A stretch of 64,000 nt of DNA from Chondrus crispus (taxonomy: Eukaryota; Rhodophyta; Florideophyceae; Gigartinales; Gigartinaceae), in contig NW_005178710.1 in assembly GCF_000350225.1 (NCBI RefSeq), forward strand, positions 135,763-199,762, written 5' to 3'. The notes below the pieces were generated by a model. The model worked only from the letters and a program-made list of their open reading frames with translations, was not told where the DNA came from and did not search any database. The stretch's first letter is position 1, and the number at the start of each line of letters is the position of its first letter. Both the position numbers and the translations under genes were made by a program. This document shows positions 31,668 to 42,053 of this stretch, one piece after another.

Positions 31668-31684
31668 TCTAGGTCGGGAGACCA
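31668..31684 (-). other. Primer-binding site of element A
   Basis: One base after the 5' LTR end the minus strand reads TGGTCTCCCGACCTAGA, beginning with the TGG that pairs with the CCA end of a tRNA. The same 17 bases follow the 5' LTR of element B at 33744. It is not the usual initiator-Met site. Confidence 0.8.
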
Positions 31685-31685
31685 C

Positions 31686-32303
31686 TGTAGTATAATCACC
31701 CCCAACGACGAGGGGGGTGAGTACTGACAGTTCGGAAAGACCCCGATCGGCGGGAAGACAGAAGCACGGCCCACCCACGGTACCGAGCACGGGCTCGAGG
31801 TAGCGGTGGTAGAGCGGGATCGGGGAGGACGCGCGCACGCGCGAGCGGTTCTACGCCTCGACGCCCCGGAGCGGTACTGGGTGACGTTCCAGTACCGACG
31901 GGCGGAGGCGGAGCCGGCTCGTGGGCGTGCTATGCGCGTCCTCAACCCGCGCGCGGTGCTACTCCTAGGTAAAACGGACGGAAGTACCTAAAAGTAAGCG
32001 GGCGGACCAAGGTGGAGGATCCTTGACAAGTCCGTGCTTGTCCCCCCTCCACCGCCGGCGGTCCGCTCATATTTAATGTACACAATTATCTATCATAACA
32101 CTACAGTACCGATGTACCAGTACCGGTGTGCTGTAGTGGGCTACCGTAGTGCAGGTCGGCCTGCACTGTAATACTGTCAGCCGTCGGGACTGACACTACA
32201 CGTGTGCGCGCGGGCTGAGGTAGTGTAGTACACGTGTGCGCGCGGGCTGAGGTACTGTAGAGCTCGGGCTCTACAACTGCAAATCTAATCTAAATCTAAT
32301 TCC
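31686..32303 (-). repeat. 5' LTR of element A, truncated at its 5' end
   Basis: It is nearly identical to 17399-18018. Differences are a few substitutions, a shorter G run near 31712 and a changed CACGTGTGCG block near 32200. The about 19 bases that begin the 3' LTR (TGTGGCATATCCCCCTCAC on the minus strand) are missing; the sequence goes straight into the aORF of element D at 32304. Confidence 0.85.
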
Positions 32304-33062
32304 TTCACGACGGGCACCCGAAGCCCGTTCCTCCTGTACGATTTGAGGGTGGACGCGTTCGCGTCTCGCTCGGCAGCGACTCCGGACTCGGCCGGGCCGA
32401 GGGGGAGGCGTGGTGGCGTCGGCTTCGGGTTGCGGCGGAACCGCCGCAAGCGGTATCGGGATCTAGACGCCGTCCCGCCTCATCCGGACATGGCAGGGTC
32501 CGACTTGTTTCGCTCCACCTCGCCCCGTGGGCCGGACGAGCGAACGGTGTTACCCGTCGCGTCGGAGGCGATTCCCCCTATGCCTCCGCTGGACGACCGC
32601 TCTGTCGCCCTGGCCCCTGGGATGGCGGCTCGGGACCTTTTCCTTACGAGGGAGGACGTTGCTTCGGTGCCCGGGCTCTCGCAGGCCTTGGGGCACGCCA
32701 GGGACCAGGCCTGGACGGTGGGTAGTCTCCTGTCGACCATGGCGAGCTGGTCCTCGCGCGGAGTACTGAGGCTCGCCGCCTCAGCGGGGAGCGCGACTCG
32801 CTCTCCCTCTCGCTGCACCGTTTGCAAGGCGAGATTAACTCCGCGCGGGACACCGCTCGTCACCAGACTAGCGCGTACGAACGCGCTGTAGCGGACCGGG
32901 ATCGGTACCGTCAGGAGCGGGACACCTTGCGCGCCGCTCGGGCGCGCGCGATTCGTGAGGTCGTCTCGCAGCCCTCCAGCAGGCCCGATCCTTATGCCGT
33001 CCCGACGGCCCGTCCCCCGGTGCCGTACGATTCGGGGGCGCGCGTGGTTCCCGCTCGCAGAG
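32304..33062 (+). pseudogene. aORF of element D, middle piece (continues at 52951)
   Basis: The piece begins in the segment equal to the TTGARSSF part of the A protein and keeps RRNRRKRYRDLDAV. A 1-nt frameshift near 32750 separates the two frames used (32343-32750 and 32760-33062). The coiled coil AYERAVADRDRYRQERDTL is almost that of A. The frame is cut by element B at the Arg codon at 33060-33062 and picks up after B without loss. Confidence 0.75.
33058..33062. other. Target-site duplication CAGAG, left side of element B
   Basis: CAGAG precedes the TGTAGTGCAC start of the 5' LTR and is repeated at 52946-52950 directly after the 3' LTR. Removing B and one copy rejoins the reading frame of the D aORF. 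Confidence 0.95.
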
Positions 33063-33740
33063 TGTAGTGCACTGACATGCCTCCCTCAGTGGCGAGGCAC
33101 ATACCAGCACCCCACGTGTATACGTGTATTTCTCCCTCAGGCACGGCCTAGTGTAAGCTCTGTCGAAGTACTGACAGGTTCATCTCCCACGTGCAAACGT
33201 GTATCATCTCCCACGTGTAAACGTGTATCGTCACCACGTGTACTCGTGTATCATAACCCAGTACAGGGTATTGCGTACAGTACAGCGTATAAGCTGGTAC
33301 GCCGGTATTATTACCGTATTTTAGCTATTATTATTACGGCGTCGACGGCTATATAGTCGATGTCCCACCGTAAGTAAAACAGGCACGAAGCCTTGTGGTT
33401 CTTTCCAATGTTTCTGGATTCTCGGTAGCCTCGCGCCGGTACTCGCCCACTCTGTGCGACACCACGCGAGCCCATCCACTTCCCCGAATCGCCTCTTTCC
33501 TACCGCGCGCTGCTACCGAGGTCCTCTACCGCTCCCTACGCGCGTTCGCTGTCGCTTCGCCTCGCTTACTGCTTGCTACGCCCCGTGTCTTGTCTCTTTC
33601 CTACCACTCTACCTACCGCGCACGCGCGCCCGGACCCCGTTGCCGGTTATCACCGGGTGGTCTCCCGTATCCCACTCACCCCGCGTTCCGAACACGCGTG
33701 CTCTGCCTGAGGCTAACACACGTGGCCTCAGTGCACGACA
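33063..33740 (+). repeat. 5' LTR of element B
   Basis: It runs from TGTAGTGCACTG to GTGCACGACA; the terminal TGTAGTGCAC and GTGCACGACA are near-inverted. Short CACGTGTA-type minirepeats fill 33110-33250. An AT-rich core (GTATTATTACCGTATTTTAG, about 33304-33323) and CTATATAG at 33350 could serve as a promoter. Confidence 0.95.
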
Positions 33741-33743
33741 TTT

Positions 33744-33761
33744 TGGTCTCCCGACCTAGAA
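33744..33761 (+). other. Primer-binding site of element B
   Basis: TGGTCTCCCGACCTAGAA starts three bases after the LTR end and equals the site of element A, so both families prime from the same tRNA. Confidence 0.8.
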
Positions 33762-33836
33762 AGCTGCGGAGTTTCTCTTACCCTTTCTCTTTCTCTCGAA
33801 GGTTTTCCTTCCACCGTTCACAGGTGTTATCAAGAC

Positions 33837-36136
33837 ATGGTGTCCGGTTCCGAGAGCTCCCGAGAAACCCGTCCCCGAGACGTACCACCCGCCACCGTGG
33901 CGTGGCTCACTCGGAGTTGCCGCGAGGCACTCCGGGAAGCCGAACGGTTTACGCTCACTACTGTAGCGGAAAAACTCGCCGCACAATGGCCGGCGCTGCG
34001 AGAAAGCCTCAACAGCTTTGTGGTGGAAACCATCGCCGCACAAGCGGATGTTCAATCCGCGCAAGGGCGCGATCGGCTCTCCGCTTTTGAAAGCGTTTAA
34101 ACTCGCGCCTGGCAGAAAGATATCTCGGCCAGTGTCGACGAGGCCCTCCTCCCCCTGAAAACAGAGATCGCCACTTTAACTGCGGAGCTTAATACACTCC
34201 GGCAGGAAGTCTCCGTCCTTAAGACGTTGCGTCAACGACCCGTTACCGGCTACGCAGGTCGGATCGGCGACGCAAACCCCAGCCATGGCTGCTGTTAACC
34301 CTCCGACTACCGCCGGAGTTTCCACGACACCCATACCGGGTGAAAGGTCTACCACCACTCCCGTTGCGGAGTTACCCCCGTTGAACAAGAGCTTGCTCTT
34401 TTCAAACGTTACTCTTCCGGCGCTACAAGCCGCTGGGATTCCGGTCCCCTCTATGGCGACCGTCCCCCAGTTTTCCGCCAATCACGCGGCGTTGTTGGCT
34501 ACGGCTGGAGCGTCCCGCGAAGGTGCCTCCGCCGGACCCATCCACCTTGAAGGTGATTTACCTTCCCGGAATGTACCGGGAGGGAACCCTGACTCTGGGG
34601 GAGGTTCAGACGACAATGGGGATGCACGACGAAAGAAGTCCAAACCCAGTCGGAAGAAGGACAAGGATCGCCGTCGCAAGGGACGTAAGGGCAAAGACCC
34701 GCCACCCGAGGATTCGTCCTCGTATCATTCGAGTTCATCCTCGTCGTCTGCCTCTGACTCGGAATCTGATTCCGAGTCGGAGTCCCTCACGGTACCAATG
34801 CCAACGCTCGGCCCCAAACAGAAACACCTTCCTGTTTGGAAGCCGACGAACCACCGCTTCAGGGGTGCATGTAACTACCGAGCATACCGTCTCGTGGACA
34901 CTGGCCAAAACGTGGATGACAAGGTTTATGCCACCACCCGTAAGAGGGTGCAGTACCTCCTCGTCGTCATGGGCGAGTCCAAGTTTAGCGGGGTGGACCC
35001 GATCAGAGTCATAAGTTTCCTTGCGCGGTGCAAGGAAAACTTTGACAACGACAATATAACGGAGGCGATGGCTCTGATGGCCCTCCCCCACCTGTTATCA
35101 CCGCCCGCGAAAGAGGCGTATGAGTCCCAGAGAGGTTTGCACCGCAAATCCCAAGGGATCGCGAGTTGGGCCGCCGCCGTTAATTGGCTACTGCGCACAT
35201 ACGCGACTAACCTCGAAATCGAGCGGGCCCTCACCTCCTTACGGGAGTTACGCCAGAAGCCCGGCGAAACGGAAAGCGAGTATGCTACTCGTATGTTAAC
35301 CGCCCTCGGGAGATGTGGCGACGTCCACTCGCCGTACGAGAGGACCACTCTGTACATAGAGGGACTAACCCGCGCGATCAAGCCGCTGGTGCTACAAACT
35401 CGCGAGGATCGTCCCCGATCCTCGTTCGAGGATACAGTAGCCCACGCCCGGTCACATGGCGACGCTCTACGGGCCCAGCTTGCCGCTGGGCGCCGGGTGG
35501 ACTTCATCAAGCCTCGCCCTGTTAAACAGGTTCTAGCCGCTCTTGATAGCGTTCCGTCTTCGACGACCGGCCCCACGTGGGGCCGCGGGCTGATTGGTAA
35601 CTGGGCGTACGCCCAGTTACCAATCAGCCCGGGGTGCCGAGAATTACTTCGCAATGGAAGGTGACAACGTTGGGGGGATATCCTCCCTACCGACGGAAGA
35701 CTCCTCCTTCAACGACGGAGATTCGGTTTTCTACGGCGACCGGCGCAAGCCGTACCATCCCGCTGTAGAGCGTCCGGGAAGCACCCGCGGCCCCTCCGGC
35801 GGACGAACGTCCCGGGAGCTTCAGAAGGATCTGCGGGGGCCGCCTTCCCCGCAGATCATCTGCTTCGCCTGCTACACAGTCGGGTATCACATTGCCCCCG
35901 ACTGTGGCATGATGGTGAAGGATGTATCCCTCATACCCCACCAGTACGAGAAGCTAACGACGGCACAGAAGAGCCGGGTCCCACCGGATGCGTATCTCCG
36001 CGCCGTCGCTCTCCTCAGTTACGAGGCTAACCGGGTAATCAATCCCGTTCCTGTCACCGGACAGTCGCCAACGTCGGCAACGGTGGCGAAGACTTCACCC
36101 CCCGGGGATGGCGTGCAGCGACCTCCGAAAAACTAG
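33837..36136 (+). pseudogene. gag: gag of element B (stop codon, frameshifts)
   Basis: Gag starts at ATG 33837. The N-terminal helical region is cut by TAA at 34098-34100, continues in phase to about 34250, and then moves to the frame of 34285-35664. That frame has a Ser/Asp/Lys-rich low-complexity part and the capsid-like domain (RKRVQYLLVVMGESKFSG, IRVISFLARCKENF). A 44-bp perfect palindrome at 35587-35630 marks the next frame change. The last part (35630-36136) carries the zinc knuckle CFACYTVGYHIAPDC, which is CX2CX5HX4C, one residue longer than standard. It ends at TAG 36134-36136 with the slip heptamer just before. At least two of the breaks prevent a full Gag protein. Confidence 0.8.
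35587..35630. repeat. 44-bp perfect palindrome inside gag of element B
   Basis: The 22-base half starting GGGCTGATTGGTAACTGG is followed with no spacer by its exact complement. It shifts the gag frame. Such a perfect, spacerless repeat usually arises by template switching or fold-back synthesis and is unstable in dividing cells, so it is probably recent. Confidence 0.95.
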
Positions 36137-36163
36137 CAGAACCTCAGTCCGCAGCAACTGAGG
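36127..36163 (+). promoter_or_regulatory. Putative -1 ribosomal frameshift signal, gag-pol of element B
   Basis: The heptamer G AAA AAC (36127-36133) lies in gag phase directly before the gag stop TAG (36134-36136). After an 8-nt spacer the hairpin CCTCAG (36142-36147) / CTGAGG (36158-36163) follows. Pol is open in the -1 frame from GAA at 36127 onward through the protease. Confidence 0.7.
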
Positions 36164-37981
36164 TAAAGACGGGGGCTACCCCGGAGAACTCGCCCAAGTC
36201 GGCGGATACAATTTCACCTCCCAAGATGGAGAAGCAGTTCCGAGTACTCGGCCGCAAACACACTGGCATAGCCCAGGACAATCCCCACCCCGAAGCCCTC
36301 GGTACGCTACGCCGACCATTGCGGACGAACATCCAGCCGCTTGCATCGGATGTTCACCCCTCCGCGACAGTAATGACCTTGTCGCGGAGAAATTACAAGG
36401 TCTATGCAGACCTTGGTATTACCCCAGCTGTCATGGTGAGGCAACTCACCATCCTCGACACGGGGGCGGGCTCCAACTTCGTTCGAGTTGATACCTTACC
36501 CCCAGGATGGGAGTCGCTCGTCGCCCCGGGTGAAATCCCGACAATCGCTGACGCAAATGGCCGCCCATTGCGGACGAGCGGACAAATCCCACTGGTGGTG
36601 CGGTTAGGTGACCGCACCATGAAGTGTAACTTCATCGTTTGCCAGCGATTGGAAGCCCCCGTCATTCTCGGGTGTGAGTTTAACGACAAATTTGTGGAAG
36701 TGATCTACCCCCGACGAAAGTTGGTGGAGTTGGACGACGGTACAAAGGTACCGATCGTTCGTAAACCGGCTCGCCGCGCCGTAGACCACCCTCCGCTCCC
36801 CTCGGAGCAGGATTATGCCCCCGAAGCTGGGAGTATCTCGCCCAAGCTGAAGGTTTCTCGAGCGGTGAATATACCGGCCGGTACCCAAACGTGGGTACAC
36901 GTCAGTAATGGACGAAGAGGTCTCTCCACTGTGGAGCCAAACCCGCAACTATATGCAAAGAATCGTGTCTCCATTTCCAACGGAGTGATCCACATCACTC
37001 CGTTGCAGGAGTTTAAAATCTTGGTGCCCAACTTCTCATCGGCCACCAAGCAACTGTCGAAGAACCAAGTGGTTGGTTTCGTTTCTCCCCATCCCCGTGC
37101 GATGATCCGCACGGCGATGCCTCTAGACGCAGTTCTTGCGGCGGAGTTCGACGAGGGGAGCCCTCCTTCACAGGGCGCCGACCGCCCTCGCTCACCTTCC
37201 TCGAAATATGAGGGTTCTCATCCCATGGATGCTGTACCCCTCGACCACTTGCGGCAGCACGTGCGTAAGCAAGTTCGCACCATGCTTACGCCGTACGCAG
37301 GCATCACTGGTAAGTCATATAGTCAATTTCGTTACTAAAGTAACAGTGTACATACCCTACGATGCTGACTTTGGAACAATGATTTAGTAATGATGACGAT
37401 TATCATAGTGGTCAGAATGAGTCCGAAATCAATCCTCCATTTTTTGGGGTTTTTAACAATAGTAGTATTTTCTCATTCTTTTTGCTATTACAGTGCAAGG
37501 TCATATCGTAATAGTTTTGTTTATTTTAATGAGGCAACCGGCATTACATATTGTTTTATTGGTATTGATGTACCAAGTGAAAACGCTAATTTCGGTATCA
37601 TATTTTTACGAGGAACGCTGTTGCAATTGTGATATTCATATAAAGTATTGCACAATGACAATCCACTGAAACAACATATTGTACTATTGCTGCTGACATG
37701 TTCTTTGAGGCGGGGCAATGGTATCAAGAATCTGCTCCGCACCACTTAATGAGACTCTTTATTTAGCAATAGATTCAATTCCATAAACGTTAGGTTGTCA
37801 GAACACTGCTTCATTATCCTAGCTTCTACTCAAAATCGCAAGCATCACCTCCCCATTTCTTCTTCCCTACACCGTTCCCCCTAGCGAATTATCCATTTGC
37901 GGTGGGTCTGCAGAGGGAACACGTCTTTATCATCCGCGGCACAAGCAATCTCTACACCCCCGCCCCCCTCCCGTCAACAAA

Positions 37982-38445
37982 ATGTCAAGCAACATGCACT
38001 CTGCACCACCAACAAGCATCGATATCGCAGAAGGCGACGATGACAGTGCACCGGTGATTTTTCATCCACTAGTACGGGAACCCGATGGCTGGGGCATGCC
38101 CCGTGGTGGAGTAACTTGAGTCAAATACACCTGCTTCTTCACCACGCACTCAGTATTCTTCGCTCTACTTGTCGGCCTGGGGACAGTGTCCTCAGCCACT
38201 CCATTTTCATCCTCTTCCCCGCTTTCGCTAGCAAAGCTTTGCTTTCTCTTTCACCTCTTCTCCGCCTTCCTCTCTTCCATTCTCCGTAAACGAGCTTCCC
38301 ACGGTGTTTCACCCTCGTGCTATTTTTTCCAGCTTCCATTTCACGATTTCCTCACCCTTCTCCAACATACCGGGCTCGAAACTAATCTCCATGTCCATGT
38401 CGTCTTCCTCGGCATCTCTCCTCATTCACAGCGCCAAGCAGGAGG
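37982..38445 (+). pseudogene. Captured fragment: small Ser-rich membrane protein
   Basis: A frame from ATG 37982 gives 45 residues (MSSNMHSAPPTSIDIAEGDD...) to TGA at 38117-38119 and then continues in the same frame for about 105 residues with a hydrophobic segment (FFALLVGLG and KLCFLFHLFSAFLSSIL). Homology is not recognised. It loses protein character near 38445, where the oppositely oriented PhyH fragment begins. The in-frame stop and abrupt end suggest a broken copy. Confidence 0.45.
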
Positions 38446-38452
38446 GGCTGCG

Positions 38453-39848
38453 TTACTTGTAAAACAAGTCTACTATTGGAGGTGCCCGCTTCATCGGTTT
38501 ATAAAACGCGGGAGAAGGACGCTTAGCACCAGGTCTTGTAGCGCCATTAAGGTTGTATTTGCCATCTTCATAGGACTGATTGACAAGGTCGAGGGCTGTC
38601 TTCACCAGCTCCTTCGAAACAGCCTCTGGTAGTATGACAAAACCATCCTTGATGAAAGTTTCCTTCTGCTCTCACGTCAGGCGAAGATCGCCTCCAGAAA
38701 ACCTTTTCTCGAGAAGAGACAACTGGAGATGCCTTTTCGGTCTTCTTTGCTGATTTTCGCTTCCCTGCAAAGTCTGCTGCCCCTTCTTCTATAAATTCGT
38801 CGAGACCTTCGAATCCAACCCATGGAGTTGGAGAACGTATTTGCTCGTCGACGATATCATTGATCAGGGCGTGAGCAACGCTGAAGAAAACGTTCTTCTT
38901 GGTTCTCGCTCAGGTTTAAGGCGAGGTTATGTGCAAGTCGCTGATGTGCTATCAACACATCACCGCGCCGCATGAGGGCCCGAATCGGAGTTCCACAATC
39001 CGGCTTCTCTTTCAAAAACTCATGGAGTGCGTTTCATTCAGCATTCTACGTCAGTTGCATAGCATTTGACAAAAGCGAGTATGAACAGTAAAACCATCGG
39101 TGAGCAGGGTCAGGGAATGATTAAGAAGATCGCAGGCAACTGACATCTGGAGACAAATGGGCAACGCTCCGTCTCAGCAGCTCTTGCAATTCCGCAGTGC
39201 GTAATAAGATGGGATCCTATGTTGCAAGTATGAGAAGGAAATAGGTCAGACACNNNNNNNNNNNNNNNNNNNNNNNNNNNNNNNNNNNNNNNNNNNNNNN
39301 NNNNNNNNNNNNNNNNNNNNNNNNNNNNNNNNNNNNNNNNNNNNNNNNNNNNNNNNNNNNNNNNNNNNNNNNNNNNNNNNNNNNNNNNNNNNNNNNTGAC
39401 CAAAAGCGAAAAGGCTGAGCCCTTCTTGGGGTATTTTCCCTCCCCGGCATCGACATGCCACCTACGCGTCGGGAAGCGGTCATCGACGGGCCTGGCGCGT
39501 TGCACGTGTGCGTGACAGGGCGGGATGGAGACAATGCGGCCCTCATTTCCTGTGACGTTGGGCGAGGTCGGTGCAGAAGAGATCGCCGACGACGTCTTGC
39601 AAGGCCGTGCGGAAGATGAGCTCGACGACTTGCGCGGCTTTCCTGATGGCTGCGTCAAAGTCGGGGACAGGGATGTCCTCGCCGAGGATCTTGCGAGTGG
39701 TTTGATGGTACTCGCCGTCGTTGGAGGCTTGGTAGATGAAGCTCGTGGCGGCTTCGAGCTTGTCGGAAGGGATGAAATCGCGCAGGACCACGTAGCCGTC
39801 GGACACGGAGGAGCGCTGTTGCTCGTCGGAGAGTGCGAGGGTGTCCAT
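38453..39848 (-). pseudogene. Captured fragment: phytanoyl-CoA dioxygenase (PhyH)-like protein, two domains, broken
   Basis: The gene reads right to left. Domain one starts at ATG 39848 (DGYVVLRDFIPSDKLEAA), shifts frame near 39550, and reaches the iron-binding HxD in RWHVDAGEG (about 39460-39440) before the assembly gap. After the gap and an unclear stretch, about 39010-38870 gives RALMRRGDVLIAHQRLAHN with the distal His region, another shift, and a linker to about 38690. A second PhyH N-terminus (DGFVILPEAVSKELVK) then runs from about 38660 to the TAA at 38455-38453. PhyH enzymes are Fe(II)/2-oxoglutarate oxygenases acting on acyl-CoAs and small molecules. Three or more frame changes and truncation in the second domain make it a pseudogene. 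Confidence 0.65.
39254..39396. other. Assembly gap (143 N)
   Basis: Run of undetermined bases inside the PhyH-like fragment. The true gap length may differ. Confidence 1.
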
Positions 39849-40411
39849 TCCGATGCGGAAACGCGTTGACAGAGGTTACTGCTCTCGCGGGTGGCGGGAT
39901 AGATGCAACAACGTGGAGAACAATTGTTTAGCCTGACAGTGTGGAAGAGAGCGGGGTGTGGGTTGGGATGTGGAAAACGGGCGCGGTCATGAAGCGAATT
40001 GAGGGGTGGATTCTTGAGACTGGGTGACAGCTGCAATGACGCTGTGATGCCCAACCAGCCCATGTGCGCTATTGACCAGGGCGTCGCTGGCAGTGGCCGG
40101 TGATGGATGACCGCGACGAAATCGACTGCGTTTCGCGCATCGTTCAACAAATGATGGCGTTCAGACAGAGGGTGCGATCCGTGGTTCTAGCGAGCATGTC
40201 CATCATCCTGAGGCGCTCCCCCTCCTCCGAGTGCTGCTCGGAATTCATGGTTGGCACTTGGGGTGGGTCAACGTGCAGACGTCATGCGCTAATGAGTGTG
40301 GGGGTGGGGGAGGGGGCGGGCGAAGGAGGGAGGGATGGAAAGACGTTGAGAAGAGGGGGTCCGTAGAAGGGGGGTAACGGCCATTGGGACGACGCGGCAG
40401 TGACGGAGACA

Positions 40412-40502
40412 TGGCAAACGACTAGATGAATAGATCCGGCCGCTGGCCGGATCTATCGGCTGGATCTATAGCGGCTGGATCTCTTCATCCAGTCGTTTGC
40501 CA
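40412..40502. repeat. 91-bp foldback element
   Basis: The left arm TGGCAAACGACTAGATGAAT (from 40412) pairs with the right arm ending AGTCGTTTGCCA (40502) over about 26 bp with two mismatches. The centre contains several GGATCTAT / CGGCTGGATC repeats. It lies between the PhyH-like and METTL-like fragments and resembles a MITE. Confidence 0.75.
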
Positions 40503-40688
40503 GCAGTGATCCCCTCTGTCAACTCTCACTTTCTTATTTTTCACTAATTTTAAAAAGGCACAAAACAAAAGTCGAGACCTTTTGCAGTCTTCCACAATGT
40601 CCAATACGGTGTTTCTCTTCGCAACGCCCGCGACCTTCGACCACATCGAAAAACCCCTTCGTCTTCAACCCGCCCTCAGAGTGTCGCC

Positions 40689-40925
40689 ATGGACCCAAGA
40701 CCCGTCATGGACCCGGACGCCTACCGTACCGTCACAACGGGCGTGGCGCCCTTCTGGGCCTCCAAGTACGCGCGGGAGTCGTCGAAGAACTGGGACAAAT
40801 TCTACCGTCGCAACAAGACCAACTTCTACCAGCACCGCCACTGGACGACGGCCGCTGCCACGGACGGCTTCGCGTGTCTCGCGCAGCCGTGCGCCAAGCC
40901 GGACGCGCGCGTCGTGCTGGCTCTG
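40689..40925 (+). pseudogene. Captured fragment: N-terminus of METTL2/6/8-type tRNA methyltransferase
   Basis: From ATG 40689 about 79 residues match the N-terminal part of METTL6-like proteins, which make 3-methylcytidine at position 32 of tRNAs: KYARESSKNWDKFYRRNKTN followed by FYQHRHW is the family hallmark. The sequence then leaves the family (LALSQDTPPPTNGG) before the SAM-binding GCGVGN motif, so the catalytic domain is absent. The frame stays open to 41094 but without likeness to the family. Confidence 0.65.
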
Positions 40926-41394
40926 TCACAAGATACGCCGCCGCCGACAAACGGAGGACAAATTGAAGACTTGTTCCCATCCCAACCTTCATACTGTAGT
41001 ATTAAGCTGAAAATATCTAAAAACCTCGCATGGAATGTACACTTGTATCGCGTGTGTAAGCCCTTGGATATGATATGGCTATCAGAACACGCCTGACTAC
41101 GGAATTCGGTTACTCTTCACACCCCCCAAACCTTGCTCAGCACGTTGTAGAACACAAACCAACTCTTGATACTAAGAGCCCTGATCCAAACTGAGCTCTT
41201 TGTCGTCGTCTCCGTTGGGACACAGAGTAAATCTACGAAACGGAAACCTGACTCTTGCTCAACTGTCGGATAGTAGCAACATAAATTAATTCACAGTGAA
41301 GAAACTTGTCCGGAATATTACCACATCTTGAATCCAGCAACATTCCCTGCCACCTCATAAACTTGTGCAACAATAAAACAACCACCAAAGCCCC

Positions 41395-41910
41395 CTACAT
41401 AACTCCCACAATGCGCTTTCCCAATTCCACCAAATCAATATTGTCAATCTCAATCAGCAACCACTGCGTGAAAAACTCCGGCTTCTCCTTAGGGTCTCTT
41501 CACCAATCTATCCACCGGCCACCATTCTACCCCCTCCACTTCCTCCATATCAAACCTCACACGTCCATGCGCCGTCTCTTCATACAACGCCGCGTACGTA
41601 TTTGTAAACATATTATCAATCACGCCGGCCTCCTCGTAGAACTGTCTCGACAAGTACGGCTGCCGCACGGTCACCAGCGCGTCTGCCAGAAACTTCAGCC
41701 CAAGTTCTTCTTGCAAGCCGCGAGTCGACGACGTGATGTATTCCTCACCCGCAGAGGGATGCTCGGCCACGCTGACATCCCAGAGCTTTGCGCCAACTTT
41801 CTTGTGCTCTGAGCGTTGTTGTAGAAGCACCTCGATCGCTGGCGTGGAAGCGCCGATCGAGAGGTGACTGCGGAAGAGGAACACGTCGCAGTGGCGGTGC
41901 GAATTACGTA
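41395..41910 (-). pseudogene. Captured fragment: Nudix hydrolase of the IDI-like / NUDT3-plant type, frameshifted
   Basis: The main frame (41968-41489) has LLQQRSEHKK, KLWDVSVAEHPSAGEEY and the Nudix box end STRGLQEELGL. The box normally reads REUXEEXGU; here the Glu after Arg is Gly. The frame stops at 41489, but a 1-nt shift near 41490 continues in DPKEKPEFFTQWLLIEID to a stop at 41397-41395, which reads as the true C-terminus. The first 17 residues of the open frame look unrelated and mark a junction near 41910. Family members hydrolyse nucleoside diphosphates linked to another group, or isomerise isopentenyl diphosphate. Confidence 0.7.
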
Positions 41911-42053
41911 ATGCACTACATTTTGACCAATCACGCTGTGTACAGCTAGAAAAAACAATATCGATCACAGCAATGAATGCAATGAATGTCTACCCCGTCT
42001 TCCGCCCCGTCCACTATTTTCTCCAATCACGCACAACGTTCTCCAATTCCTGC

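Larger units (their letters stand above)
17399..32303 (-). mobile_element. Element A: Ty3/Gypsy chromovirus-type LTR retrotransposon, 14.9 kb, minus strand
   Basis: In transcription order (right to left) it has a 5' LTR (32303-31686), primer site (31684-31668), gag (31608-29047), a -1 frameshift region, pol ending in a chromodomain (to 24348), a tandem-repeat zone, a long ORF on the opposite strand (20110-22398), a polypurine tract and a 3' LTR (18037-17399). LTR-PBS-gag-PR-RT-RH-INT-chromodomain order defines a chromovirus. At 14.9 kb it is far longer than usual because of the 6-kb module downstream of pol. The left end interrupts the pogo-like gene, the right end abuts the aORF of element D, and no shared target duplication is found; the 5' LTR lacks the first 18 or so bases of the 3' LTR. 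A later deletion or recombination between two copies would explain this. Confidence 0.85.

Noticed and set aside
17399..32303. Target-site duplication for element A
   Set aside because: The flanks GGCAC and TTCAC do not agree, and the 5' LTR is truncated, so the two ends do not come from one intact insertion.
40926..41094. Continuation of the METTL-like frame to 41094 as a real protein
   Set aside because: It lacks the SAM-binding motif and any family likeness after 40925.
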